DNA of 64,000 nt from Cheilinus undulatus (lineage: Eukaryota > Chordata > Actinopteri > Labriformes > Labridae), in the NCBI RefSeq assembly GCF_018320785.1, contig NC_054879.1:44692698-44756697 (forward strand), written 5' to 3'. The position numbers were made by a program, and so were the translations under genes. Of this stretch, positions 50,401-63,955 are shown one piece after another (positions within the stretch are counted from its first letter, which is position 1; every line of letters begins with the position of its first letter). The notes below the pieces were generated by a model that did not search any database, had not been told where the DNA came from, and worked only from the letters and a program-made list of their open reading frames with translations.

Positions 50401-53400
50401 CATCACATACCTACAGTACCTTTAAAAAGTTTTCAACCCCTTGGATGTTTTACCCTGTAAATGATTTTTATAAATCAGTCATGGTCAATATAATTTTTAC
50501 AAAAAAATACAAAAAAAATCATGTTTAATGTCAAAGTGAAAACAGATTTATACAAAGCAATGTCAGTTAGATAAAAATATGTATTTTAAAATAATATTCA
50601 CCCCCTTTAAAGTGCCTGACCTAATTCAGCAGAGTTCCAGCCAACTGGTGCAAGAAGTCTCACAGTAAATAAAATATGAATCACCACAGTGAGGTGAATG
50701 TGTCTCAAGTGATTGTAGTATAAAGACACCTGTGCCTGGAAGGTCACTGGTTAATCAGTATTCCTGGCTACGATTACCCCATGAAGACAAAAGAACACTA
50801 CAAGCAACTTAGAGAAAATGTTATTGAAATGTTTAAGTCAGAGGATTGATACAAAAAAAATCCACGGCATTGAACATCCCCTGGATGTTAAATCCATCAT
50901 CAAGAAATTGAAGGATTGTCAGGCCGTCCTCACAAACTGAGTGTGCGTGCAAGAAGGAGACTAGTGAGAGAGGACACCAAGACACCTATGACTATTCTGA
51001 AAGTGATTCAAGCTTCAGCAGCTGAGATGGGAGAGACTCTGCAGACAACAACTATCAAAACTTTCACCAGTCAAAGCTTTATGGGAGAGTGGCAAAGAGA
51101 AAGCCACCGTTGCAGAAAACACATTAAATTTGGGCTAGAGTTCACCAAAAGGCATGTGGGAGACTCCATGGTCAAGTGGAAGAAAGTTCTTTGGTCTGAT
51201 GAGGCCAAAATAATGCAGACAAGACACAAAACTGCACATCACCATTAATGCGCCATCCCCACTGTGAAGTGGTTTCCTCTCAAGCTACTTTTTATTAAAG
51301 TAGCTTGAGAGGAAAACAAGAGTCCAAAGAAAACTGTGTAATAGTTCAGTCACTCGCCTAGAAAAACAAAACTAACTGCAGCTTTCCAAATATTGTTGAC
51401 ATTTAGGATCCGCTGTCCTGTAAAATCATTTTGAAGGACTGGCAAACTGCACAGCTGAAGTGATATCACAGGATGTGGCACATATTTGGATCTGATCCCT
51501 ACAGATGGCTGTGGCAGTTTTGGAACCATCAGTGGCAGCAATATCATTAACAGCACAGGCTTTCATGTGGCACAAAATGCACTGTAATCCTTAAATGTTG
51601 CTGCTATAAATGTCAAAATCCTGTAAGTAGACGCATAAGTACCTTTTAATTTCTTTTAGGGCTGCTTTTTAAGGTGTTTTACAGCTTTGAGCTAACATTT
51701 TGGTGAACCTAATGGGCATCCACCTGCCATCTGCAAGAGGGATCAGTGGCGGTCAACAGGAAAAAGCTTCTTTTCAATTTTCGAGGAATTTTAGATTTGT
51801 TTTCAACACTTGGACAGTACATTTAAACATATATATTTTGAGCATACTTCTCTGGGGAACTTTTAGCAGCGATCTCATGATGTCAAAGTGATGACCTTGT
51901 AGGACAATCAGAACTATTTGAGCTTACACTCAGCAAGGACTTTATCAGTAACAGGATTCAGGAAGCAGCTTATCATCATTGTCCCCATCACAGAACCTAC
52001 AAATACTTAAAATACTTCATTTAAGCACCTCAGCACTCCTGACACCATCTCAGGAGTTTCGACCTGCCTGAGAAGCTGCTGAGTGTCTTGTCTACATATC
52101 CATCATTGTCTGGTTGAGACCAAAGGAGAAGACTTCCAACAGTCGGTCATAGTCAGGAAACCTCAGTGCATACACTTTAGTGATACACCAGTAAAGATGA
52201 AGAGCAAGCCCTGTCCTACCTTATTTCTGAAGAGCCAGGGTGCCTCCAAGTTCTCAGGATGCATGGGCTTGACCTCCGCGTGTCCTCCACTAAATAATCA
52301 GTTTAGACAGACTGAGCCTCGCTCTGACATCTGAGCTCTGCAGCGCAAACTCCAGCTTCACATCATGACTGATAGAGGCTCATCCCCTTCTGTTGTGTCA
52401 AACAGCTGTAATTTGCGATTGAGCATCTATCAGCAGAGTCGGCAGTCCCTCATCACCAGATTATAGCCGTGACATCATTTCTGAGCCCCGTGCAGCAGCA
52501 TTAAAGACAAAGCTTCATTCATACCGTGCCTGCTCTCTTATTCCACTCTATGTGTGAAGTTAAGCTATGGATAAGATTATCATGTTGCATCTAATCAACT
52601 CCGCGCCTCCAGATGCTCTTCTGCATCTTTTGCATGCACTCTTCAGGAAATTTTCATCATTGAGAAAGCATCTAAGCTTTTAATTCCTTCTTCATGGTGA
52701 ATGAAACAATTACAAACAACTCACCAAACTTCCATGCCCCGATGATCCAAAGGGAGGGTCGATCTGAAACATAAAACATCAAGCGTATACTTAACATATG
52801 GCCATTTTAGTATTTAGATTTTCCCAGACAGACATTTTTGCTCCAAATCAGATTAACTACCCCGACATGTTATTTTTAGATGACTCCTAAGGCCGGGCTA
52901 TAACCTTACATTTTGCGACCAAAGCCATGTGGCTCTAAAATGAGCGCTAGACCAGTAAAAGACACTCTCAGAGCCAAAAGCCTGTCAGTCTAAAACCCTT
53001 CGGCTAAATGGAAAAATCTGTTTTTTGGTGTAAACAGCACACGGATAATAACAAAATCTCCTCCCAAATGATCAGCGAAGACCAAGAGGGACTGCCCACG
53101 TGTGTCTGAAAACATGGCCTTAGGGACTTTATTTTGCTGTTTTACATCTAAAGTCTCCCAAAATACTTGTAGAAATGTTGTAGGTTGGTTTTATAAGGAT
53201 GTCTGTGTGTGGGAGCTAGAAGCAGGAGTATGAATATGTACAGCCTGTAGATACAGTGTGTCAGAATAGAATCAGACTGCAGAACATTTGCTATGTTTGT
53301 CATCAGCAGAGGTATAATGATACTTACAGTACAGTGAAAAAGCATATAAATACGTTCAATTTTAATCAATTTGACTGAAAAATGATATTGCTACAGTTTA

Positions 53401-56400
53401 TTTTAAACCAGAGGAGGCGCTAGATATCATTGGCTTCTGCTGGAAGAAGTAAAACTCACTTTTCTAATCACTTTTATAATGAAAAACTGCGCAGTAAGAA
53501 ACCATATAACCTCAAAATACAGAAAAATGAAGAAAAGGGATATTTTGCGTTCTATTATAGGATAATTGAAATGGATCAGGGTGCCGAATTTGAGGCTCGC
53601 CCCATGTACCCGGTCAGCCTGGGTTCAAATCTCCCGCGTGTCCCTTCCCAGCTCTCTCATCCCTGTTTCCAGTAAAATTCCCAAAAATACATCTTGGGGA
53701 AAAAAATGAATCAATCAGAATTTAAAGACATCATGAGCAAAGTAGTTTAAAACAGTGTTTTCAAACTTTCTTGTCCAAGGCTTACTTGATGTAGAGCCAA
53801 AATCTAAAGGCACAACATAAATCACATCCATGACAAACAGCCACTGTGACCTGATACACTGTTTTGTTATAGTGATGTATGATTATGCAAATTCCCAAGG
53901 CACACCAGTGTACCCAAAAGTGGGCTGCAAAAGTGGGCTGCAAAGCAGTTTATGTGAGTTGCAGATGAATTTTCAGTCAATCACTTTTTCCATCACAAGT
54001 CCAAACTGCCCCATTTTTCATTAAAACTACAATATTATTTGCATTAATCGCGATTAACTACAATCCACAATTAGTGTGTTAAAGTTTTTTAATTCCGATA
54101 AATAAAATTTTTTATCATCATTTCAGCAAACTCTGGTTAAGCCAGTGGTTCCCAAACTTTTTCAGTTGGGCCCCCAATTAGCAAATGAAAATATTTTCAG
54201 CCCCCCCCACCCTTCATGTGCATACGTAAACCTATGACACACACGCTGTTAGGCATGATTTTTGCAAACATATTCCTTTTACTGTTTTTTAGAATTTACA
54301 GCAATGTAAAACCTAAGAAATTTGTCCAGAACGAAAAACAACCATCAGCTTTTTTTTTTGTTTGTTTGTTTGGTTTTTTTAAGACTCTTGGGAAACGAAC
54401 AGAGCGTCATTCCCTGAAAAAAAAAAAAAAAACTCCATTAACATCTTTAAGATTTATACTCCCAGTCCTGAAGCAATGTCACCCACTATTGTGGGCTTCT
54501 TTGGTGCTACAGATATTTTCCAGTCTTTAGTGCAGCTGTGAAACTGCCTCTCCTATCATTTTCTATGTCCACATTTCACTTGTGTTTTTTGTTTTGATTG
54601 ATGCAATAGGAGAAACCCCATCTGTCATAGTAAAAGGAAGACTGTGACTCAGGTTCTCTTGTTGGACTTGACCATAATAACATTGCAGGATATGAAGTGA
54701 CATCAATGAACTGCTCCGCTTCTGCAGTGCTGAAAATACTAGATGGTGTTGCTTTGCCTTGTCACACCCCCCCGTCGTGATGCTGTGCCCACGGCCCACT
54801 TTGGGAACCGCTGGGTTAAGCCACTCTAGCATCTCCCTGATGTAAAGAAAATCCACCACGACTCTTTTACTTAAAAATAAAAAACTTCTCAACAGCTCAG
54901 TGGACAAGCCAAAAGTCGTATGCATGTTGTGATAATATCTAATTTTACCTTTTCAATCCATAAGAAGTTTTTTCTTCTATGGTTAAGTTTATGTTGTACT
55001 TGTCAGTATATCTATTAAAGCAGGTCTGTATCCAACCAGGACAGAAAATCCAAAATGACAGAGTTTTGAATGCGATCTTTTGACAGCTAGGGATGAGTAA
55101 ATCCATTACAAAAATGCCTCCGATAGCGGCACATTTGATTCCTACTGGACTGAATTACAACGCAGATATCAGTGCTTCATTTCAGTACCCCAACACCTAA
55201 ATACAACCCTCTGCCTCTCCAAGTAAAAGGCAAGAAATACATTATGGAATTTCAGTAGAGCATGAATGTCAGCAGTTTTCCTGTCTGGAGAAATGTCTCT
55301 GCTCCCCTAGCATTTTCCTAAAGAGGACACAGCCACACTGGCTCATTTATTTGTCAAAATTTAATGTATGAATTTTGCTTGAAGATGTTTTCTCATCCTA
55401 TGATCTTCTAGCATCTTTGAGATATTTCTCTGAATCATTTACGATACGGAGGCAGCTTTTATTCTCCTGACGACTTTCAATGCACTTTTTGTTCCCTCTT
55501 AAAGTAGCGATTCAGACACCTATAGGCAGTGGTGGGTAGTAACGCATTACATTTACTCCATTACAAGTACCTGAATAGTTTTTTTGAAAAATCCTACTTC
55601 TGAGAGTAGTTTTTGAGCAGAGTACTTTTCACTCCTACTCGATACTTCTACTCCGTTGCATTGGGCATGCACTGGTCGCTACTAAGTATTTTTTTTTTTT
55701 TTTTTACCTCAGCTGAGCTCTCACAGCAGCATGAGGTAAAATCCTCAGCACCACAGAGTAAACGGAGGAGTGACCCCTCCCCCTTAACGATCAACAGTTG
55801 GAGATAATGGCTGAAGATGTAATACCTGTGTCTCCTTCAGAGGAGCATGCTCATCCCTGGTCCAACATCAAGACTCTTTGCCTTTCGAACGACAAGGAAC
55901 AACAGCCACATAATGCGCTGCTTACTGTGTCTACCTAAAATGGTGGAAGTGTCAAGCTTCAAAAATAGCACGTCAATGGAAGTCATGGCAGAGAGTGAAT
56001 ATTCCTCTATTCCTCCCAGCATTGGGAGTATTCTCGCTACAATTCACTGTATTTCTCTCTGTTACACTCTGACTCGTCTCCTCGACCAGGCATGTGTCTT
56101 TCAAAGTCTATGAACTCCAAAACTTTGAATAGAAGCACACCCAAAAATGCAGCTTGGACTGAAGTTACTCATGTCTGCCATCTCCTGGTGTAAATTGGTA
56201 ACAGTGCAGACCTCCGCCTTTAGCCCTATCTCCCAATAGTAAGGAATCCTTTAAAAAATTCCTGGATCCAGACGGTGATCCGGATCACTCCCAAAATTTA
56301 ATCAGTTCTTCCTTATCCCCTTTCTGACATTTCCTGAAAATTTCATGAAAATCCGTCCATGACTTTTTGAGTTATGTTGTTAACAAACTAACAAACAAAC

Positions 56401-57283
56401 AAACTAACAAACCCACCCGATCACATAACCTCCTTGGCGGAGGTAACAAAATGATACACAACCCTAGTCTTGATGCTAGACCTAAAGAGTGTGGTGGCCT
56501 GCTTTTTCTTATTTCCAGTGACCACTTGGATTGTTTTTAGCTGTGATCAACGCATAAAGCAAGACAGACTACAGCTAAATCCGCAGGATTTCCCAGTATG
56601 TTTGTTTAATCTGTCCAGAGAACTGAAAGAAAAGAACCGACTTCGATGTCATGTTTTCTAAAGGAAAAAATGGAAAATAATGTTTAAAAATGAATCATCA
56701 ATCATCTTGTAAACCCAGTTTCATATGTTTTGTATCGAGCAGTTGGTTGTATCTCACACCCCTAGTCATCAGCCCTGTCTTGACTCTAGTCTGCTCTCAC
56801 TGCTTTAGGAGGACTCCTGTCATGGCTGTGCAGTCCTTCAACACTAAACAGTGTGGTATCACTTAATCCCTCCTGCTGCCTGCATGTTTAACTCTGCATC
56901 ATAGTGGAACATTAAAGAAGAACCTGTTTCAGTTACACTGAATCAAATTATCATAAATGCTATAGTATCAGATTACCGTAATGCTGCTAACAAACAGCCA
57001 TTTCTCTTACAGAAACATATTGGAAGTGCGTAAAGCTCCACAGGTTGCTGAGTTCTCCCCTGGGGGCATACTTACTTTAGCATTTGTGTATGATAAGGAT
57101 GCATGCATTTACATAGCACTTATACACCTGTCTTTGGTAGATTCTAGATTGAGAGTGACAGCCCGAGTAGAAAGTGGTTTTTAAATATTAATCTACTAAA
57201 ATAAATATTTGTCCCTAGAGATGAGCAGTCGTTACCGTATGCAGCAGCGGCTCTATCTGAGCACTTTGCTCCGTGGTGTCCAT
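20415..57283 (-). CDS. slc4a10: Na+-driven bicarbonate transporter NBCn2/NCBE, complete
   Basis: Seen: 24 exons in phase, 1063 residues: 57283-57236, 43576-43495, 40498-40346, 40255-40117, 39691-39531, 36454-36269, 35099-35020, 30008-29851, 29743-29656, 28489-28343, 28256-28156, 27735-27561, 27411-27278, 26961-26716, 26626-26521, 26115-25954, 25450-25337, 25240-25079, 24981-24730, 22860-22792, 21165-20992, 20854-20735, 20651-20593, 20490-20415. The cytosolic band-3 domain comes first (His-rich [10 protein letters not shown], then [20 protein letters not shown]), then the membrane domain from about residue 450. An extracellular loop (about 633-690) has two N-glycosylation sequons (NDT, NVT) and four Cys. 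The start [16 protein letters not shown] matches the SLC4A10-type N-terminus, which separates it from SLC4A7/A8. The human 30-residue insert after DFSK is not found. Known role: Na+-coupled HCO3- uptake in neurons and choroid plexus. The C-terminus ends [10 protein letters not shown] plus 11 residues, unlike the human tail. Confidence 0.95.
21166..22791. other. slc4a10 intron, no feature recognised
   Basis: A/T-rich intronic sequence with a short poly-T tract near 21765. No repeat family or ORF was identified. Confidence 0.5.
23795..24307. mobile_element. TTTTAGTC-rich hAT MITE, copy 2
   Basis: Follows the 11602-12133 copy over most of its length (AAATGCATTTTAGT, TCCATAAAAAGTCCTCACATTTTAG, TGACAGATTAAAC...) and ends ACAAAATGAACAC. 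The left terminus has decayed and no target duplication is clear. Confidence 0.7.
28919..29574. mobile_element. hAT MITE, TAGGGCTGGGCGATT family, copy 1
   Basis: Left end TAGGGCTGGGCGATT, right end ATCATTCAGCCCTA. Flanks ATTCAAAA (28911-28918) and ATTCAAAG (29575-29582) match 7 of 8. It carries internal AAATCGCAAT repeats at both ends. Confidence 0.85.
30541..30905 (-). mobile_element. L2-type LINE 3' end fragment
   Basis: The plus strand shows CATCCATTTTCTATACTGCT at the left, which is the 3' tail of fish L2-like LINEs on the minus strand. It is followed by the familiar GGTGGGAGGAAGCCGGAGTACC stretch. Non-coding. Confidence 0.75.
30906..34359. other. slc4a10 intron, part repeat-like
   Basis: No exon was found. 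A block from about 31760 (TTACTTATGTAACCGCC) to 33300 resembles dispersed fish DNA but was not assigned to a family. I searched this interval for the human-type 30-residue insert exon and did not see it. Confidence 0.35.
34360..34930 (-). repeat. Interspersed repeat, copy 2 (inverted relative to 1.58-2.16 kb)
   Basis: It is the reverse complement of the 1580-2160 repeat, with shared GAAACAAGCCGTTCTCAGA and GATGTCATGTGGGGAG. It ends less than 100 nt from the slc4a10 exon at 35020-35099, on the side of that exon's donor site. Confidence 0.7.
36455..37811. other. slc4a10 intron, nothing recognised
   Basis: A/T-rich, with a short TAGTA tandem near 36874. No repeat family or exon identified. Confidence 0.4.
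37812..38312. mobile_element. TAGGGCTGGGCGATT-family hAT MITE, copy 2
   Basis: Starts TAAGACTGGGCAATTCATTG, ends ATCGTTCAGCCCTA, with the same ATTAGATTAAATCGCAAT words. No matching flank octamer, so its ends have decayed or rearranged. Confidence 0.75.
38726..39459. mobile_element. hAT-type element ending just before a slc4a10 exon
   Basis: Left CAGGGGTCATAAACTACATT, right CAGTTGATCATCACTG. Flanks CCTTATGC (38718-38725) and CCATATGC (39460-39467) match 7 of 8. The right edge is about 70 nt from the exon at 39531-39691. Confidence 0.7.
41280..41470. repeat. AAAAGTGGCAA-type degenerate minisatellite
   Basis: Units such as AAAAAGTGGCAAGAAGGGG and GGCAAAAAGGGTTAAAG resemble the 5.5-kb and 15.4-kb arrays but are much decayed. 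Confidence 0.6.
41539..41741 (-). mobile_element. tRNA-derived SINE
   Basis: On the minus strand it begins with a tRNA-like head containing the A box TGGCCTAGCGGTC and the B box GGTTCGATTC, and ends in an A-rich tail (poly-T on plus). Perfect target duplication AGGTAACT at 41531-41538 and 41742-41749. Confidence 0.9.
41825..42317. mobile_element. TAGGGCTGGGCGATT-family hAT MITE, copy 3
   Basis: TAGGGCTGGGCAGTTGATCG to AAATCGTTCAGCCCTA, with perfect target duplication CTTGGGTT at 41817-41824 and 42318-42325. The intact duplication suggests it is the youngest of the three. Confidence 0.9.
44660..44805. repeat. Hairpin-forming palindromic element
   Basis: Complementary arms: GGTTATCC...AAAGGGGGCAACTG and CAGTTGCCCCCTT...GGATAAC, with inner GTTTCTTGAAA and TTTTCAAGAAC closing on a short loop. 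It resembles dispersed fish palindromic MITEs with a GGGGGCAACTG core. Confidence 0.65.
44875..45825. mobile_element. Putative DNA transposon with TATCGG/GGTATC-rich ends
   Basis: The left part carries CCAATACCAGTATCAG and the right part GTGTTGGATCGGTACTCGGT, both built of the same GGTATC/GATACC words in inverted arrangement. Boundaries approximate; no ORF. Confidence 0.45.
46160..46485. other. Possible non-LTR retroelement 3' end
   Basis: Ends CTCGGGGACAATAAAGT, a tail seen in fish LINE/SINE copies. Upstream sequence is too decayed to classify. Confidence 0.35.
48826..49351. mobile_element. TTTTAGTC-rich hAT MITE, copy 3, with perfect target duplication
   Basis: Termini CAGTGTTAATTTTGTTGAC and TGTCAAAATTAACACTG are near-perfect inverted repeats. 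The flank octamer GGTGGAAG is identical at 48818-48825 and 49352-49359. Opposite orientation to copies at 11.6 and 23.8 kb. Confidence 0.9.
50405..51330 (+). pseudogene. Tc1-like transposon relic
   Basis: Same family as 15690-16078. The transposase start at 50781 reads [19 protein letters not shown]. Later pieces in shifted frames ([17 protein letters not shown]..., then [10 protein letters not shown]) correspond to the Tc1 DNA-binding and first DDE blocks. Multiple stops and frameshifts. Confidence 0.85.
51273..51315. repeat. Perfect 19-bp inverted repeat with 5-base loop
   Basis: TTTCCTCTCAAGCTACTTT (51273-51291), loop TTATT, then its exact complement (51297-51315). It sits in the Tc1 relic but is unlike Tc1 sequence. 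Confidence 0.9.
52725..52763 (-). other. slc4a10: Candidate 39-nt cassette exon of slc4a10 (between coding exons 1 and 2)
   Basis: On the minus strand TTTTATGTTTCAG precedes 39 open bases encoding [13 protein letters not shown], followed by GTGAGT. Both neighbouring exons are phase 0 at this junction, so inclusion would add exactly 13 residues after the N-terminal EPLLHT. I do not recognise it in known SLC4A10 isoforms; it is a prediction from splice signals and phase only. Confidence 0.45.
53585..53680 (+). repeat. Partial tRNA-derived SINE
   Basis: CCTGGGTTCAAATCTCCCGC supplies a B-box-like motif followed by SINE-like pyrimidine-rich sequence. The A box side is poor, so it is a fragment. 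Confidence 0.4.
54143..54813. mobile_element. hAT-type element with perfect target duplication
   Basis: CAGTGGTTCCCAAACTTTTT and CCCACTTTGGGAACCGCTG are inverted ends. GGTTAAGC flanks at 54135-54142 and 54814-54821. No intact ORF. Confidence 0.9.
55527..56110 (+). pseudogene. hAT transposon fragment with BED-type zinc-finger remnant
   Basis: Begins CAGTGGTGGGTAGTAACGCA, a common hAT-type fish terminus. Plus-strand codons from 55807 read [18 protein letters not shown], and in a shifted frame MRCLLCLPK...FKNSTS, like the N-terminal BED finger of hAT transposases. Frameshifts and a missing right half make it dead. Confidence 0.55.
56195..56455 (-). mobile_element. RTE-like non-LTR 3' fragment
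   Basis: On the minus strand it starts CCTCCGCCAAGGAGGTTATG and contains AACTCAAAAAGTCATGGACG and TTTCATGAAATTTTCAGG, a widespread fish retroelement tail. Family name from memory, not verified. Confidence 0.5.
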
Positions 57284-57420
57284 CCTCCTCTCCCCGGCAG
57301 CAGCAGCAGCTCCTCGCCGTCCCAGAGATGAGGAGAGAACCTCGGCTCGCTGTGTGTAATCCCGGCAGGTGGATAGCTGTAACTGAGAGGCAGCACAGCG
57401 GACGGTCACATGTTTATATC
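57284..57420 (-). promoter_or_regulatory. slc4a10 5' UTR and CpG-rich promoter region
   Basis: GC/CpG-rich sequence immediately upstream of the ATG at 57283 holds CAG/CTG runs. No TATA box is recognised at a convincing distance; start site unknown. Confidence 0.5.
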
Positions 57421-57573
57421 ATCGTCGGTCAGCTGCAGCAGCTTGGTGCTGATTTGCGCCCCGCATGTTTCCTGTCCTCCTCGTTCATCCAAACACGCGC
57501 GTCTCTGCGAGCTGACGTGGACGATTTAGCTTTTGATTCAGACTCAGATGTGAAGAGGCTGAAATCTGCATAA

Positions 57574-58714
57574 AAGATGCTGCAGGAAGCATGTTTTCTG
57601 TGTCAAATGTTTTGTAAGGGGGAAATATAGCAGATTAACAGTTTGGTGGAGGTCTGCTCCACTCAAACTCTGCTCTACTTTTACGCGCGCGTTTTTCTCA
57701 CATCTCCTTTACAATAAATCACACATTACTCAATGCATATTTTAATAAAGTTCAGTTATATTCAGAGCTAATGTCCCAGTGAATTGTGACCCTCTGTGAC
57801 AGGATGATCGCCCAATAAAAACAGCTTAATTTCTGCATTACTGGACGTGTCCTGTAAGTTAACCTTTAAATGAACTGAGCAGCTACAGACTGACTCAAGC
57901 TATAACTGTGGACAACCTCAGAAAAACCTAGAAACAAGCTGAAGGGGATCAGCCTTACATTTTAAGATGAGTGATTAAATTGAACATAAAAGCCTGAGAG
58001 CAGTATTTGATCTGTTTTATTGTTTTGTGATGTCATGGCGCACAATGACGCACAAGCTCATAGTAAAGTCATATTTTTAGAAATGTTTCTCCCCATATGA
58101 AGAGCACTAAAATTTGTCAACACAATCTCTATTTTGCTGTGTTGCTGACATTATTTTAAGCACTTCTATGTAGCAGTTATTCTTTCTACTAGCCTACTAA
58201 TGTCTCCCATCTGTCGTAGATCTGAATCACGTGCAGTTGGATCCAGAGTGAAACTGAGGATAAAAATCAAAGTTCTCTTATTAAAGGCTTAATAGTAATT
58301 TGAAATCCTCCGTGTGGTTCAGATTTGTACCTCTGGACTGGAACGACCTCCAGAGAGCGCTTCTTTAATAACAGGACCTGCATTCAGTTATCGCCATCTG
58401 CTGTTTTTCTGTGAGAAGGCCTGACTGTCACAGCCAGCACACGCGCGCGCTTTAATGGCTCAATCCCACACGTTATTGACAGCTGTGAGCTTTTATACCA
58501 ACACTGAAATACCAATTAAGTGCGTATTGAGTTTATTATACATCTGCTTGGATATTTTAACGTCACTGTGTTAAATAGTGTTTAATAATTTCCTAAATTA
58601 GCCCTTTTAAGACTTTTCATTGAGGAAGCGTATTAACAGCAATTGATCAATAAAAACACTTTACCGTAGTATTTATAACAGCCCACTGGGAAATTATTCA
58701 TTCTTCTGCGGCTA
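57574..58714. other. tbr1-slc4a10 intergenic sequence
   Basis: No gene, no classified repeat. Contains a CpG-rich word ACACGCGCGCGC near 58440. Regulatory role unknown. Confidence 0.4.
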
Positions 58715-59660
58715 AATTTTGATTATTTTTCCCCATTTTGAGAAATATTTCATGATATTTTGCTTTTCTTGATCGAACAACAGAGAACTAGTCAGCTTTA
58801 GCAAAAATGTGCATTTTGTTATGTTGTGCACGTGACGCAGATAAAATATATATATATAAATAAATATATATCCCTCTGAAATTAACCACGAACGAAACTG
58901 AGTCAAATAAAATGTTGTTTGAAATATATATGAGCAAGGTAGCCCACTTTTTAATAATTGCTGAAAACAAAATGGGTTATTTTTACTTTAAATCATAAAC
59001 TGCTGCTATATTCATGTAATTTCCCCCCATGCTCGCGCCCTTATTTAGCCTGCTAGCTTAATTGCAATGCGTTATTTTAATGCGGCGTCATTTTCCCTGT
59101 TTTGACCATATAAGGAAGTAAACCTTAATGTATATAGTTTAGCATGAGGTGGTATTATTCATCATTAACATAAAAATAACTGTCGTTTTTAGCTCTGAAC
59201 CAACATTGGTTGGGCTGAATTTTGATTTTTTTTTCCCCCATTTTGAGGAATATTTCATGATATTTTGCTTTTCCTGGTCGAGCAGCAGAGGACCAGTCAG
59301 TTTTAGCTTAAATGTGCATTTTATGTTGTGCACATGACGCAGATAACAAATATCCCTCTGAAATCAAATTAAATGTTGTTAGAAATACATATGAGTAAGG
59401 TAGCCCACTTTTTTGTAACCGTTGAAAACAAAATGGGTTATTTTAACTTACTTTAAATCATAAACTGCCGCTATATTCACGTAATTTCCCCCCATGCTCG
59501 CGCCCTTATTTAGCCTGCTAGCTTAATTGCAATGTGCTATTTTTATGCTGCGTCATCGAACCATCCTTAGATTTTTCCCGTTTTGACCATATAAGGAAGC
59601 AAACCTGAGCGTATATATTCCAGTATATATGCATGAAAATAACCGTCGTTTTTAGCTCTT
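58715..59660. repeat. Tandem duplication, about 480-bp period, each copy with a CArG box
   Basis: Copies near 58715-59180 and 59215-59660 share TATTTCATGATATTTTGCTTTTC, the GTGACGCAGATAA / ATGACGCAGATAA word, AAGGTAGCCCACTTTTT, AAAACAAAATGGGTTATTTT and GCTCGCGCCCTTATTTAGCC in the same order. CCATATAAGG occurs at 59106-59115 and 59587-59596. No ORF. Lies between the 3' end of tbr1 and the 5' end of slc4a10. Confidence 0.85.
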
Positions 59661-59760
59661 TCACACTATCCTGGTCCAACATTGAAAATGTTCCCCTCTT
59701 TTTAGGCCGGATAAAGCCGCTTCATAGTAATTTTTATGAAGAAAAATCTAGTTCCTTTTC

Positions 59761-60341
59761 CTGATGATACCATCATTTATTATATTTCAGTCACATTACA
59801 GCAGATACAGAGATTTTCACAACGGCATAAAGCATACAGGCTATAAAAAATAACGGGCCCAAATTAAAACATAAAAAAGACTAAATCTACATTAAACAAC
59901 ATTTAAAACTCAGTTTTTAAGCACAGGGATCATAAACGCAGCAGTGATCGATAACGTCATAAACATCTGGTACATAACCTACAGCTTTGATAAAGTACAA
60001 AATACATATTTTTTCACTGACAGGGATTATTGTGCCAGTTTCTGCTACACAAGAACATTTTCATGTAGAGTCTTCATAGGCTATCTTTATTTACTAACAG
60101 TTTTTAGGCTACTGAACAGAGGAGGGCTCGCTCTTTAAAACACTACTTATGCTTTCATCTAGTCTGTGTACATCCAAGTCACTATCACCAGATTTATATA
60201 CACTATATTTATATACTTTTGTACAGTGTATTTCAGTTAATGGTGGGCAAATGACCCACGAAACATCAGCAGGAAGAAGTGGAAGAATTTACACTTTGGC
60301 CATTCACTTTTCTGTGTTTTTTTATGATAGATAGATAGATG

Positions 60342-60394
<53 letters not shown>

Positions 60395-60408
60395 GTAGAT
60401 TGATTGAT
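59761..60408 (-). other. tbr1 3' UTR with GATA microsatellite and poly(A) signals
   Basis: Minus-strand AATAAA signals at 60091-60086 and 59781-59776. A tetranucleotide tract of GATA/TATC units occupies about 60327-60396, beginning just 12 nt past the stop codon. Confidence 0.65.
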
Positions 60409-63704
<3,296 letters not shown>

Positions 63705-63831
63705 GGCTCAATAGGAAGCCACTATCAGCTCAACATATATCACAAGCTCGCGCACACGCCTTTTTTCCAAATCTAACACGAGGAGAAAACGCCTTTTGCG
63801 ATGACTTGAAGCACCGAAGGCAGCAAATTAG

Positions 63832-63955
63832 CCAATTGACACCATCCTGCAATCAGGAAGGATTTTCTTTCCATCACTCTGCCTTCTCTGCTAATGAAAC
63901 AAGTCTCGCCATTGGTTAACTCTGGGCTGTAATTTAATTAGACAGCTCTTAATTA
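63832..63955 (-). promoter_or_regulatory. tbr1 upstream region: CCAAT box and paired TAATTA homeodomain sites
   Basis: A reversed CCAAT (ATTGG at 63911-63915) lies about 210 nt upstream of the ATG, with TAATTA at 63935-63940 and 63950-63955. Motif matches only; function inferred. Confidence 0.45.
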
